In this document: positions 8,272 to 16,405 of the stretch, one piece after another | Layout of the letters: every line of letters begins with the position of its first letter | Numbering within the stretch: the first letter of the stretch is position 1 | IMG/VR virus record: IMGVR_UViG_3300021137_000105 | Coordinates: 1 to 23,135 of that record | Source of the DNA: a virus | Strand: one strand, 5' to 3' | DNA length: 23,135 nucleotides | Position numbers and translations under genes: made by a program | Notes under the pieces: generated by a model | Told to the model about the DNA's origin: nothing | The model's input: the letters and a program-made list of their open reading frames with translations, nothing else | Database searches by the model: none

Positions 8272-9132
8272 TTAATCTATGTTGAGTCGGGTATATAGAT
8301 ATTCGGCCCATTGCCGATGTCCATCTTTTAATGGATGATAGTTTCTAAATTTAGCAGGATCTTTAAGCATATTGTTTCTTCGTTCTGCCACTGGAATAAC
8401 ATCTAACATCCATTCTTTAAAAAAATCCAACTGTTTGGAATTCTTAATAACTTCTGGCATTCTTAATAGGGCCTTAACACCGTCTATACATATAGGAGAT
8501 ATAATATCATCTGAACAACCCATAACCCGATACCACGGAAGCAACCGCTGATCTAACGGAACAGACTCAAGCCCAATTGGATCAACAAAGTTGGTACCGA
8601 TTTTTATCATAACATGCTCGTAAGGACTTAATGCTTGATAAATTCTATTAACACAATCTTGATTAAATTTAATTGGTAATTTAATGTAATCTTTAGGTTT
8701 AGTAATATTATCTTGGACCCAAGTTGGGTAGTGTATATAACGATCATACTGCGTGTTAAACCAGCGGCCTGCACCAGTGAATACACAAATTACATAAATT
8801 GATCGGTAGTCAAGCTGTGGTATTAGTTGCCCTAGTTCTTCAATCATTGCAGTTGCCCAAAAATTACTACTGGCAGACAACCCTAAATTTAACCAATCGG
8901 TTTTTAATTCATCAGACAATACATTTCCATATAAGTGCGTTATTCTAAAATTGTCGTCGTGATTATTTTCAGAGATATCACTGCCCCAGGTCCAACTGTC
9001 ACCGACAGTAACAATTAACATATCGCTGTTGCGATCGATAAAATTAAAAGTATTAGTGGGAGTTTGATGCCAGCTACTATAGCGATCTGCAATGGTAAAA
9101 TAATTTGGTAATGTGTCTTGTGTAAGTTTCAT
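8272..9132 (-). CDS. SGNH/GDSL-type hydrolase
   Basis: This 286-residue protein has the SGNH hydrolase layout: block I VGDSWTWG with the nucleophile Ser46, a block II-like NLGLSASSN around 82-90, an IGTNF strand that stands where block III is expected, and a C-terminal HPLKDGH at 266-272 supplying the Asp/His side of the triad. SGNH enzymes act as esterases, acyltransferases or deacetylases, often on polysaccharides. No signal peptide is visible, so it would act inside the host cell or on the virion. Its stop is 41 nt before the next gene and its start overlaps the upstream gene by 4 nt. It is flanked on both sides by glycosyltransferase-like genes, which suggests a shared carbohydrate-related substrate. 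Confidence 0.85.
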   Translation of the reverse strand: MKLTQDTLPNYFTIADRYSSWHQTPTNTFNFIDRNSDMLIVTVGDSWTWGSDISENNHDDNFRITHLYGNVLSDELKTDWLNLGLSASSNFWATAMIEELGQLIPQLDYRSIYVICVFTGAGRWFNTQYDRYIHYPTWVQDNITKPKDYIKLPIKFNQDCVNRIYQALSPYEHVMIKIGTNFVDPIGLESVPLDQRLLPWYRVMGCSDDIISPICIDGVKALLRMPEVIKNSKQLDFFKEWMLDVIPVAERRNNMLKDPAKFRNYHPLKDGHRQWAEYLYTRLNID

Positions 9133-10307
9133 TGTGGGTAGTGCTCGTTTACAAACTGAATAAATCTAGCAAGTAGCTCGCTACGAATTTTTGGTTGTAG
9201 TTCTGCTAAGTGTTGTTGATTATACTCGCATATATCAGCGGTAGCAGTTACAAATGTGCTTAGATCCTGGTGACATAAATCTTCTACTACTTCGCTAATC
9301 CTTGCACAACGGTCTAACGGGTTTTCAATTGAATCAAAACTTTCATCAATAAACTGTCCAAATGTTTTAAAACCTAGATTATGCATATCTTTGTAATAGC
9401 CAGCATTGCCGGCTACTATCCACGGGTGTCCTATTGCAATCGGTTTCCAAATTTTTTCTGTTCTAAAAGTATACTGGTAATCAAATACTGTTTCTGTTAC
9501 TAGGCTAAAGTAAGTATCAATGTAGGGCTTTGATTCTAGATATATATCTCCCCATTCATTATTAAACAAGTGATGTTTAACATGCAAGTCTCTGCTTGAA
9601 TTTGCTGAGACGATTGTTGATTGTGTTTGATATCTACTAACTTCATATTCGGGTGGTAAGCATCTAACTGGAAAAGAGTCGTAGGTAAATTTTTGATTTG
9701 GGTAATGTTGTGGTAAACTTTCATTGCCGTGCTCATACCATTCTAGATATCGAAACCCACTGGTTGTTCTAGGATCTAAATTCGTCCACAAACTTTGATC
9801 AAGTAATCCACTTGATTTGAATCTTTCTAGCAGATACTTTCTATGAGTTCGCATACGCCCATTTAAAAATAAAAACTTGTACGGGCGAGTACTTGAACTA
9901 GTTTGTTTATATTCTGCAGCGGCTGTTAAGTTTTCGTCGTAGTCGAGTACTTTAGTAAGAAAATTTTCATAGTATAAATGTGGCATATCTGGAGGTAAAT
10001 ACCCACCAGTTATAATTAAAATTTTTCCTTGTTTAACTAATTCATATATTCCTAGCATTTTGCATTGCCAATACATCGTATCGGCACCTTCTGCTGGGTT
10101 TGAAAATATAACTTTTATAGTATCATTTTCTATTAACTGTTTTATGTATGATGTATTAGCGGTAAACTGTTGGCGCCCGATAACATAAATGGCAGTGGGT
10201 ACTATAGTATGTTTGGTTAAATCATAAAAAGTATCATCTGCTATAGGAGATAATTGCTCTTCAACTTCACAAAATATATCTACTATAAGTTTACGATTGC
10301 CGAGCAT
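9129..10307 (-). CDS. Glycosyltransferase-like protein, EK-x-W-KP family (copy 2)
   Basis: At 392 residues this is the longest of the four family copies. Block one appears as FLNGRMRTHRKYLLE at 147-161, a PHR-to-THR variant. Block two is FRTEKIWKPIAIGHPWIVAG at 281-300, followed by LGFKTF at 311-316 and DESFDSIENP at 321-330. The spacing and the small-residue strand after EK-x-W-KP resemble the C-terminal domain of GT10-like or other GT-B glycosyltransferases. The N-terminal 130 residues look like a Rossmann-type half (ILIITGGYLPPDMPH near 96-110). The start overlaps the radical SAM gene upstream by 17 nt. The acceptor is unknown. Confidence 0.8.
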   Translation of the reverse strand: MLGNRKLIVDIFCEVEEQLSPIADDTFYDLTKHTIVPTAIYVIGRQQFTANTSYIKQLIENDTIKVIFSNPAEGADTMYWQCKMLGIYELVKQGKILIITGGYLPPDMPHLYYENFLTKVLDYDENLTAAAEYKQTSSSTRPYKFLFLNGRMRTHRKYLLERFKSSGLLDQSLWTNLDPRTTSGFRYLEWYEHGNESLPQHYPNQKFTYDSFPVRCLPPEYEVSRYQTQSTIVSANSSRDLHVKHHLFNNEWGDIYLESKPYIDTYFSLVTETVFDYQYTFRTEKIWKPIAIGHPWIVAGNAGYYKDMHNLGFKTFGQFIDESFDSIENPLDRCARISEVVEDLCHQDLSTFVTATADICEYNQQHLAELQPKIRSELLARFIQFVNEHYPQ

Positions 10308-11712
10308 AGTACTCGCACTCCTTCCACCAGCTGGCCATTTCTGGAAACGCAGTTAAAAAGTTGGTGCCATGTCTGCGGTCAGCTTCGCTAAAGAAACGAT
10401 AAAAGTCTGCTTTATTTTGTTGAATACGTTCGACATTTAATTGTTGCCCATCACGCATCCATGCTATGTCGCGATCTAACCTGGCTATCTCGTAGTCCTT
10501 AAATCCCTGGAAGCGTGTTGCTTCTGTTTCAATTTGACGTAGCATCCATGCCCACAAGTATTCTAATTGCTCTACATAACTTTCTGGCAGTAGTTGTAGA
10601 CTTTGCCACGTAGGCTGACGTAGCACCGGTGTATCAAACCAAATACGTTGATAAGTTTTGCTGTATATCTTGCGTAAGCCTAGTATACCAGCAAACAAAT
10701 TTGGCAATCCAGTTACACTAAGATTATTCATAGTAACAATAAACGTGATTGAATTGCGATAAGGGACTTCAGTTAAAAATTGGTTAACACGATCCCATAA
10801 CAAGTTAAAATCTAATCCGTGTCTAATGTATTCTGCTTGGTTGCCAAAACTATCCAAACTAATAAACTGCATAAAGTGTTCAAGCCGACCTTCTTGGCAC
10901 AGCTCTTTTATATAACCCAAATAACGTTGCCAGGACCGTTCATCTACACTGAAGTTACTTGTTACATTTAGGTGTAAGTTGGGTTTAGGATTGGCCAGGA
11001 CATAATCAAACACCCGGTAGGTATTTTTGTCCAACATAGGCTCACCACCGGTCATGCGGAAGTGTTCTAGTTCTGGATATAAGGTAGGCCACCAATCCCA
11101 GAATGCATCTACATAAGGATTAGGTTGTGAGTGAGGGATCGGTAAATTACGACCAGTGAAATGACTAGGATCGTTATGAATAGTAGTAGTAGGATACCCG
11201 CCCCATTTAGTGACCTCCTGCTGCCAAGTGCTACTGAATTGAGGACTACAATAGCTACAAGCCAAGTTACAAGCATGATTAAAATTAACTTCCACATAGC
11301 TAGGTATAACATCTTCATCTCCGTTTGAATTTACAATTACATCAAAGTCTTTGGCAGCCCAAGGCTCGCCAGACCGATAGTGACGATCGCTTAATTTACT
11401 GTTATCTTCCATTGCCCAGCAATAGCTACACTCGCTAGGACGTTCTTGCCGTAACATAATCTTACGTTGTTCTTTCTTATGTGGAGTGTTATGCAGTGCG
11501 CTAGGATTATCTGCTAGTAATTCTGCAGGTATTGCATGCAGTGGAGGATGGTAACAGGAGTTATTAAGTCCGGTGGGCAGGTGCAGACTAACTTGCTTCC
11601 ATTTAGCCAAGCAGAGTGCTGGACCCAATTGTTCTTTCATTTGCTCAGCACTACTGAGAAACAGTGATTTGAATTCGTCGGTGACTTGATCACCTTTGTT
11701 ATTCTGGGTCAT
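10291..11712 (-). CDS. Radical SAM protein, variant N-terminal Cys module (KW/HPP type)
   Basis: This 473-residue enzyme is the largest radical SAM protein here and the first of the five to be transcribed. The cluster motif is C148, C152, C155 (CNLACSYC), followed by TGGEPML. The N-terminal module is CLAKW (C34), SCYHPP (C53) and CSYCW (C95, C98), matching the 5806-7137 product closely and lacking the CC pair of the other three. Several other segments match that paralogue too: NPSALHNT, QFSSTW, AEYIRHGLDF. The two genes therefore come from one duplication or from a shared subfamily. AAGGAATAATCT before the ATG is a fair ribosome site. The start overlaps the SGNH gene upstream by 4 nt. Confidence 0.92.
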   Translation of the reverse strand: MTQNNKGDQVTDEFKSLFLSSAEQMKEQLGPALCLAKWKQVSLHLPTGLNNSCYHPPLHAIPAELLADNPSALHNTPHKKEQRKIMLRQERPSECSYCWAMEDNSKLSDRHYRSGEPWAAKDFDVIVNSNGDEDVIPSYVEVNFNHACNLACSYCSPQFSSTWQQEVTKWGGYPTTTIHNDPSHFTGRNLPIPHSQPNPYVDAFWDWWPTLYPELEHFRMTGGEPMLDKNTYRVFDYVLANPKPNLHLNVTSNFSVDERSWQRYLGYIKELCQEGRLEHFMQFISLDSFGNQAEYIRHGLDFNLLWDRVNQFLTEVPYRNSITFIVTMNNLSVTGLPNLFAGILGLRKIYSKTYQRIWFDTPVLRQPTWQSLQLLPESYVEQLEYLWAWMLRQIETEATRFQGFKDYEIARLDRDIAWMRDGQQLNVERIQQNKADFYRFFSEADRRHGTNFLTAFPEMASWWKECEYYARQS

Positions 11713-12263
11713 AGATTATTCCTTACAAATTGTGCTACTTCGAGATTGCCTTGTAAGCTAAGATGATTTATATCCCCAGGGCGTTTTTTCCAGATCCGGT
11801 GTAAATTGTATATCATCGGATGATCAATGTCAAAAAATGATAGATGTAAACATTTATTACCAGTGGTAAGATCAATTATTTTGTCAACAATCAACTGATG
11901 CATGTCCATGGCTGTATCAAGGTCGAATATGTTTTCAAACCACCAGGCAACATTTTTTGCAAATGGTTGTGTGTCAGCAAGACTTTTAACATCTTGATAT
12001 ATTAAATCACAATTCTTGTGTGTGTTTGTATTTTGGTGTAATGGATTAAACGGAACATAAATTCTGTTAGGACTTGTGTGAACAATTATTATTCGATCAA
12101 ATTTTGAACAGTTTTGTGTTTGTAAACTTTTTAAAATACGATACTCACTGCTGCCGGCTGCTGATAGATTTGTTACTTGATAATCAAGTTGAGTCGTCCA
12201 GCTCAAGTCACCGGTGTTTGCAGAAAAACTATCGCCGACAATTAATAATTTAGAAGTTACCAT
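11709..12263 (-). CDS. Small SGNH/GDSL-type hydrolase
   Basis: This is a compact 184-residue SGNH protein. Block I is IVGDSFS with the nucleophile Ser12. Block II is NLSAAGSSEYRI. HTSPNRI holds the expected position of the Asn block. The C-terminal DINHLS gives a standard D-x-x-H pair (D164, H167), so the full catalytic set appears present. The length is near the minimum for the fold. It overlaps both neighbours by 4-7 nt, which fits translational coupling with the radical SAM gene after it. The likely activity is ester hydrolysis or acyl transfer; the substrate is unknown. Confidence 0.82.
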   Translation of the reverse strand: MVTSKLLIVGDSFSANTGDLSWTTQLDYQVTNLSAAGSSEYRILKSLQTQNCSKFDRIIIVHTSPNRIYVPFNPLHQNTNTHKNCDLIYQDVKSLADTQPFAKNVAWWFENIFDLDTAMDMHQLIVDKIIDLTTGNKCLHLSFFDIDHPMIYNLHRIWKKRPGDINHLSLQGNLEVAQFVRNNL

Positions 12264-13069
12264 TCTTTAGAAAATCTTTCTATTTTATCTAAAAATTGGG
12301 TTGTTAGTGGTAAACAATCAAACCTTTGATCGAGCAACGGAAGTACTATTTCATTGGTCCATAAAAGGTGTACATTGCTCGGTGGATGCATTTTATTTAA
12401 TTGATTATAAAATTCTAAATTATTATCAATTGCATAGTTAATCAAGGATGTAAACTCGGTCCACTGTGGTCCTAATAAATGTTTAAAACTACTGACCAGA
12501 CTATCATCAAGTAGTTGTCTATCTAGTAAAGGAGTGCCTGTTACATAAGAATTCAAATCGTATTCCAATAGATTCCAAATATTTGAATCAAACAACGGAA
12601 TTAAATCAATTTGATTTTCTTTACAGTAAGCATTGAGACCGTGAAATAACAATATGTTGTTTACTGCCGAGATTGATGTGTTAAAGAAATTGTCATGGTA
12701 CAATTGTTTAACTTCGGGCCAATGGCTTCCGGTGCTCCAAAATCCATCAGTATTTTTTTGAGCAGGTTCTGCTGTTAGTTGCCACGGTCTGTGTTTTTGT
12801 TCTAAATAAGATAATATTTTATCGGGTGGGATATACATATCAAATTTATCTATTGTGGTAAACATTGGCATACACAGCACCGATTTTGATTTGGTTTCTG
12901 ACAATGCTTTTAAACAACTCAGGGTAATATAATAATTGCCAACACCGCGAGCACTGAGATTTATTACTTCGCGAGGATTTAATATTTCTATCACAATATC
13001 CGCCCAGGTAAACCACGGACTTGAGGTAATGCTTGCCCCAGATATAATTAAAGTATCAATTTTTTTCAT
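12257..13069 (-). CDS. SGNH-like protein with altered catalytic motifs
   Basis: This 270-residue protein resembles the SGNH fold but departs from its motifs. Block I reads ISGASITS, so the usual Asp of GDS is Ala while Ser13 remains. The next block, INLSARGVGNYYI, is a good match to block II. The C-terminal region HPPSNVHLLW has His but no D-x-x-H. Similar 'SGxS' proteins with an N-x-x-x-x-G-x-x-N block are familiar from marine phages, as far as I recall. It may be a diverged active enzyme or an inactive, sugar- or protein-binding relative. It overlaps both neighbours and lies directly before the 184-residue SGNH gene, so a paired function is possible. Confidence 0.72.
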   Translation of the reverse strand: MKKIDTLIISGASITSSPWFTWADIVIEILNPREVINLSARGVGNYYITLSCLKALSETKSKSVLCMPMFTTIDKFDMYIPPDKILSYLEQKHRPWQLTAEPAQKNTDGFWSTGSHWPEVKQLYHDNFFNTSISAVNNILLFHGLNAYCKENQIDLIPLFDSNIWNLLEYDLNSYVTGTPLLDRQLLDDSLVSSFKHLLGPQWTEFTSLINYAIDNNLEFYNQLNKMHPPSNVHLLWTNEIVLPLLDQRFDCLPLTTQFLDKIERFSKEW

Positions 13070-14160
13070 GCGCCAAGATATTGTTTTAGACTGCCAATTG
13101 ACTGATTGTTGTTTTCGCCAATGAGATTTTCAACTTGGTTGCTCCAGGCCAACTCAACATTGTGCATTACACTTTCATAACACAAATCAGTCAAGTCTTG
13201 ATGTGACAAACTCAATATCCAATCAATGTTGTTTAAAATTATCGACAGTCGATGGTTGTCATTTGATTCGTTATCGTATATACCTGCCCACGGATAATCA
13301 AATCGAAAACCAAATTTTTCAAGTCGTTGTTTGGTTTGAGTTTGTCCAGCAAATAAAACAGCATTGCCAGCAAATAGTGGTTTCCAAGTTTTTTCACTTA
13401 TATAAGGAGCTGGCAATATTCCAAACTCTGGAGTTTTACTTAGATTTTGTGTTTCGTTAATAGAATTTATAATTGTGTCTTGATAGGCCGCATGCGCAAA
13501 AAGCGAATTGTTCAAGGGATTGTTAATAAATTGTTCTTGATTTATTGGAGTTACTTTAAGTTTTTGTTTGTTTACCAACAGTTTGTCAATGTTCAAATAT
13601 CCTGTATTGTCAAATATATAACTGTCTTGATCTCGAATTTCAAAACCCAAGTTCCAACTCAGTACGACCTCACGAGGATCAGCGGCCAGTAATTTTGAAG
13701 TGATAAAAAATTTGTATTCACTCAGTCTTGAACTCAAACTGCTAATTTTAAATTTTCTGTCAGACAATGGTTTTGTTACCGGACCGGGGTTCATTTGTTT
13801 TATGGCTTTGATCCAGGTAGAGTGATGACAAACATTGAAAATTTTTACCCTGGGTAGCTGTACCAAATCATTCGGAAACATATCACACAAAATAACAAAC
13901 TCTGCCTGGGGGTTATTATGATATTGTTCCAAAAACCAATTGTCATTAAACACCTCAAAAAACCAAGCAAATATGTACAAACTACGGCCCTGCGGTATTT
14001 TTACATCTTCGTGGCTGGTCGAAATATTAATTAGACTGTAGGCATCTTTGTTTTTTGCCCAATCATGTAACCAACTCAAATCAATATCAATGAATTTCAA
14101 ATCGCAATTTGAGGTCAAGGTTTGATTCAGTTGATAAAACCATGGACTTTGTATGTTCAT
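13066..14160 (-). CDS. Glycosyltransferase-like protein, EK-x-W-KP family (copy 1, divergent)
   Basis: This 364-residue protein is the most divergent of the four family copies. Block two is plain: PYISEKTWKPLFAGNAVLFAG at about 252-272 with EKFGFRF following. Block one, SSRLSEYK at 143-150, keeps the position and an Arg but has lost the P-H-R core. The N-terminal part (residues 60-120) reads as an alternating beta-alpha region with aromatic residues, as in a GT-B half. The gene is 1 nt from the upstream glycosyltransferase-like gene and overlaps the next by 4 nt. Loss of PHR suggests a change in acceptor or loss of activity; I cannot tell which. Confidence 0.72.
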   Translation of the reverse strand: MNIQSPWFYQLNQTLTSNCDLKFIDIDLSWLHDWAKNKDAYSLINISTSHEDVKIPQGRSLYIFAWFFEVFNDNWFLEQYHNNPQAEFVILCDMFPNDLVQLPRVKIFNVCHHSTWIKAIKQMNPGPVTKPLSDRKFKISSLSSRLSEYKFFITSKLLAADPREVVLSWNLGFEIRDQDSYIFDNTGYLNIDKLLVNKQKLKVTPINQEQFINNPLNNSLFAHAAYQDTIINSINETQNLSKTPEFGILPAPYISEKTWKPLFAGNAVLFAGQTQTKQRLEKFGFRFDYPWAGIYDNESNDNHRLSIILNNIDWILSLSHQDLTDLCYESVMHNVELAWSNQVENLIGENNNQSIGSLKQYLGA

Positions 14161-14161
14161 T

Positions 14162-15088
14162 TTACCAACCTTCTTGACTCCTAATTACATCTATCTCTCG
14201 AATCATAATACCTCGGTTATGCCAATTAGATCTATAGTGTTGTTTAAAAAATTTGCTTTCGTTGGGTCCTAGCATGTTAACAGGCAAATCTAATTGTGTG
14301 ACCAAATCTTCTGCAACCTGTCCAGCTAGCATTTCGGGGTTTGAATCTTCGACGGTTTTCCACAATTTTTCTAATTCGGCAAAATCTTGCACAGTACGAT
14401 AGTCCCATTGCGGAGTAATCATAGTCATATATGTGCCCATTCTACTACCAGCTATAGCCCATATACCGTTGTCTGCATCTCGTCCCACATTGTGCCATAT
14501 GGTCAAGTGGTCAAGATTGCGATGGTGTACGCGATTTTGAAATTCTGTAATTGTAGGCCGGGCGCCTTTGTTTAAGCACATCTTAACACCTTCACGGAAA
14601 CCGGCTCTCCACGCTTGGAACGCCGATCCATTAGGGTATGTTGTACTATAACAATCATGCATGGCATAGTAGTTAGGATAAAAACAAAATTCTACATCAT
14701 TCTCTGCACTACCATCTGTAGCTTCGTGTGTACGCATAGCGTAAACAAATTCCTTTGACCATACACTTATACCACCGTTGCCGTACATTAGTCCATTAAT
14801 AAAATTCTTGGCTCGCCACCGATAAACACACGTAGTATCAGTGTCGTTAATATCTAATGTAAGATTAAAAAAGTTAGCATCTGGGATATTATCACCATCA
14901 ATTAATACAAAGCGATCGGTGGTACTAGCATCGGCTGACGCCTTATGTGCAGCATCGCTACCTTTAATACCATCTATACGAACAGCCCACGGTACCATAT
15001 TCTTAATCTTAATCCACGTTTCTTCTTTATTGGGCTCGTCATAAGTTAAGTAGATGCAGTCTAAATCTGCTATATCAATTGAATTCAT
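14162..15088 (-). CDS. GT-A-like glycosyltransferase-type phage protein
   Basis: The 308-residue product opens with a Rossmann-like strand (DCIYLTYDEPN) and carries VLIDGDNIPD with a DxD-type pair at D64 and D66, the metal and nucleotide-sugar motif of GT-A enzymes. A later block, YGNGGISVWSKEF, fits the acceptor-side glycine loop of the same fold. A long C-terminal part rich in Trp, His and Arg (HNVGRDADNGIW) has no motif I can name. It starts 14 nt inside the end of the upstream small gene. It is a conserved-looking marine phage protein; the glycosyltransferase call rests on the DxD context only. Confidence 0.7.
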   Translation of the reverse strand: MNSIDIADLDCIYLTYDEPNKEETWIKIKNMVPWAVRIDGIKGSDAAHKASADASTTDRFVLIDGDNIPDANFFNLTLDINDTDTTCVYRWRAKNFINGLMYGNGGISVWSKEFVYAMRTHEATDGSAENDVEFCFYPNYYAMHDCYSTTYPNGSAFQAWRAGFREGVKMCLNKGARPTITEFQNRVHHRNLDHLTIWHNVGRDADNGIWAIAGSRMGTYMTMITPQWDYRTVQDFAELEKLWKTVEDSNPEMLAGQVAEDLVTQLDLPVNMLGPNESKFFKQHYRSNWHNRGIMIREIDVIRSQEGW

Positions 15089-15425
15089 TGTTTACAATAT
15101 TCCATTTTACATGAGGTTGATCTGGATCAACTATTACGCATACATCTTGTGGAGCACATGTAATGCCGGTGACCAAGTTGGGTTGTAGTTTTTTAACAGT
15201 AATCACTGGTTTAATATAAACAAGTTTACTGTCAACTACGCGAACATTAAATGCAGATAAAACATAAGTTTGTTGATCGACTTCTATGTAATTACCTGGT
15301 AATTCCTCCATGCTGTAGATAATTGGAGAGCCATCGTCATTATAATACAGTCTATAAAATATTGGGGCAACAACTGGCAGGTTGTGCAAGGCAGCCCAAA
15401 ATTCTTCTTCAGTCATCTGCGTCAT
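15075..15425 (-). CDS. Conserved hypothetical protein, 116 aa
   Basis: The chosen ATG (MTQMTEEEFWAALHN) lies 17 nt inside the preceding gene and follows AAAGAATA, a weak ribosome site. The frame is open further upstream to 15563, but that part lies entirely over the preceding gene and reads unlike a protein. A second ATG three codons in, at 15416, is also possible. The product is soluble-looking, with repeated short beta strands (VVAPIFYRLYYNDDG, IIYSMEELPGNYIEV), as in small phage proteins of unknown role. No catalytic motif is visible. Its end overlaps the next gene by 14 nt. Confidence 0.78.
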   Translation of the reverse strand: MTQMTEEEFWAALHNLPVVAPIFYRLYYNDDGSPIIYSMEELPGNYIEVDQQTYVLSAFNVRVVDSKLVYIKPVITVKKLQPNLVTGITCAPQDVCVIVDPDQPHVKWNIVNNEFN

Positions 15426-15684
15426 TATTCTTTGCCCGTTGATCTGCTCGATATTGTTTGTCAAACTTTTCTTCTTGCACAGTCTTTTCTCCAAACACCT
15501 TACGACGATTGCCACATAGTCCACATTCGGGGTTACCGCAATCCATTGCGTGTTGTTTAGCAAACCCGTGAGCCTTGTCTAAAGGCAGACCGTGTGCTTT
15601 GGCAATTTTAACCTGCTTATTAATGGCATTATCATCTTTTAATAAACGTTTACTATGTTTGATTTTATCTTCGTCTTTACTCAC
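15409..15684 (-). CDS. Small Cys-rich basic protein, likely metal-binding
   Basis: This 91-residue, highly charged protein has a Lys-rich N-terminal helix region. A compact ligand set follows: H45 then C49, C54 and C57 in DCGNPECGLCGNRRK, which would suit one zinc ion. After it come GEKTVQEEKFDKQ and an acidic tail. The C-x-x-C-x-N-x-R pattern followed by 'EKT-x-QE' is one I associate with a short conserved protein of cyanophages and related myoviruses, role unknown. It overlaps its neighbours on both sides (8 and 17 nt). A nucleic-acid-binding role is conceivable from charge and the metal site but not shown. Confidence 0.82.
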   Translation of the reverse strand: MSKDEDKIKHSKRLLKDDNAINKQVKIAKAHGLPLDKAHGFAKQHAMDCGNPECGLCGNRRKVFGEKTVQEEKFDKQYRADQRAKNNDADD

Positions 15685-16405
15685 TTAACCACTCCTTAAC
15701 ATGATAATGTACTAGTCCCCATTGTGCAACGGTGTTAATTCTAAATGGATTATTTTCCCAAACCAATTCTTGAGTCCAGTCTGTTGTTTGTATAGGATTA
15801 ATATAGCGTTTCATATGTACAATGGTAGGCCCAAGCCCAACAGGTAGTGTTACCTGCTCTGGTCCTAAAATCTGTGCGGCTATAGCATATACCACGTCTG
15901 TTGTTGGTGCGTCGTCTGGAAATTTTAATATCTTTTTATAACTATCCCATTGCTCAAATATCATTTGTACCAAATTAAAAAATTCTTTTGCAGTGTGACT
16001 TAATCTCCAATAGGTAATGGCGTTATACACATCGGGTAGCTTGTTCTCATCAAATATTTTTCTATAATATCTTGATATAGCTGATTGATCATAAAAATCT
16101 CTTGCACCTTGGCTAATAACAACATCGCGTTTTTCTAGTAATGTCCACCAATGATCAATAGGACTGGTACAAATCATATCTGCTTCTAGTTTAATAGTCT
16201 GCCTATACGGGCTAGCAGTAAATACTTGCCAGTCATTAACATACCCGCCTAGGTCTCCATATGGCAACATTTCTTTTGTTAAGATAGTTACATTTGCATT
16301 AGGATGCCACTTATGTATGCTGTCAGATAACTTCTGCGCACAAGCAACATAGACATCACCTATAGCCGGTATAAGATACCCTCGTTCAGCTGTTACTAGC
16401 AACAA
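15677..16405 (-). CDS. Glycosyltransferase-like protein (E-A-D motif), TTG start
   Basis: This 242-residue protein looks like a small GT-A enzyme. It opens with a strand containing LLVTAERGYL, has a KLEADM motif (E74, D76) where the metal-binding DxD is expected, and a later segment ITYWRLSHTAKEFF that fits the acceptor loop. The start is TTG: GGAGA lies just before two tandem TTG codons at 16405 and 16402, and either gives sensible spacing. The start overlaps the previous gene's end by 20 nt. Its length, motif position and C-terminal W/H-rich tail resemble the preceding 250-residue gene, so the two are probably related glycosyltransferases. Confidence 0.78.
   Translation of the reverse strand: MLLVTAERGYLIPAIGDVYVACAQKLSDSIHKWHPNANVTILTKEMLPYGDLGGYVNDWQVFTASPYRQTIKLEADMICTSPIDHWWTLLEKRDVVISQGARDFYDQSAISRYYRKIFDENKLPDVYNAITYWRLSHTAKEFFNLVQMIFEQWDSYKKILKFPDDAPTTDVVYAIAAQILGPEQVTLPVGLGPTIVHMKRYINPIQTTDWTQELVWENNPFRINTVAQWGLVHYHVKEWLSE

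Noticed and set aside
15426-15563. N-terminal extension of the 116-residue protein
   Set aside because: It lies wholly over the Cys-rich small gene, and a plausible ATG with a weak ribosome site exists at 15425.
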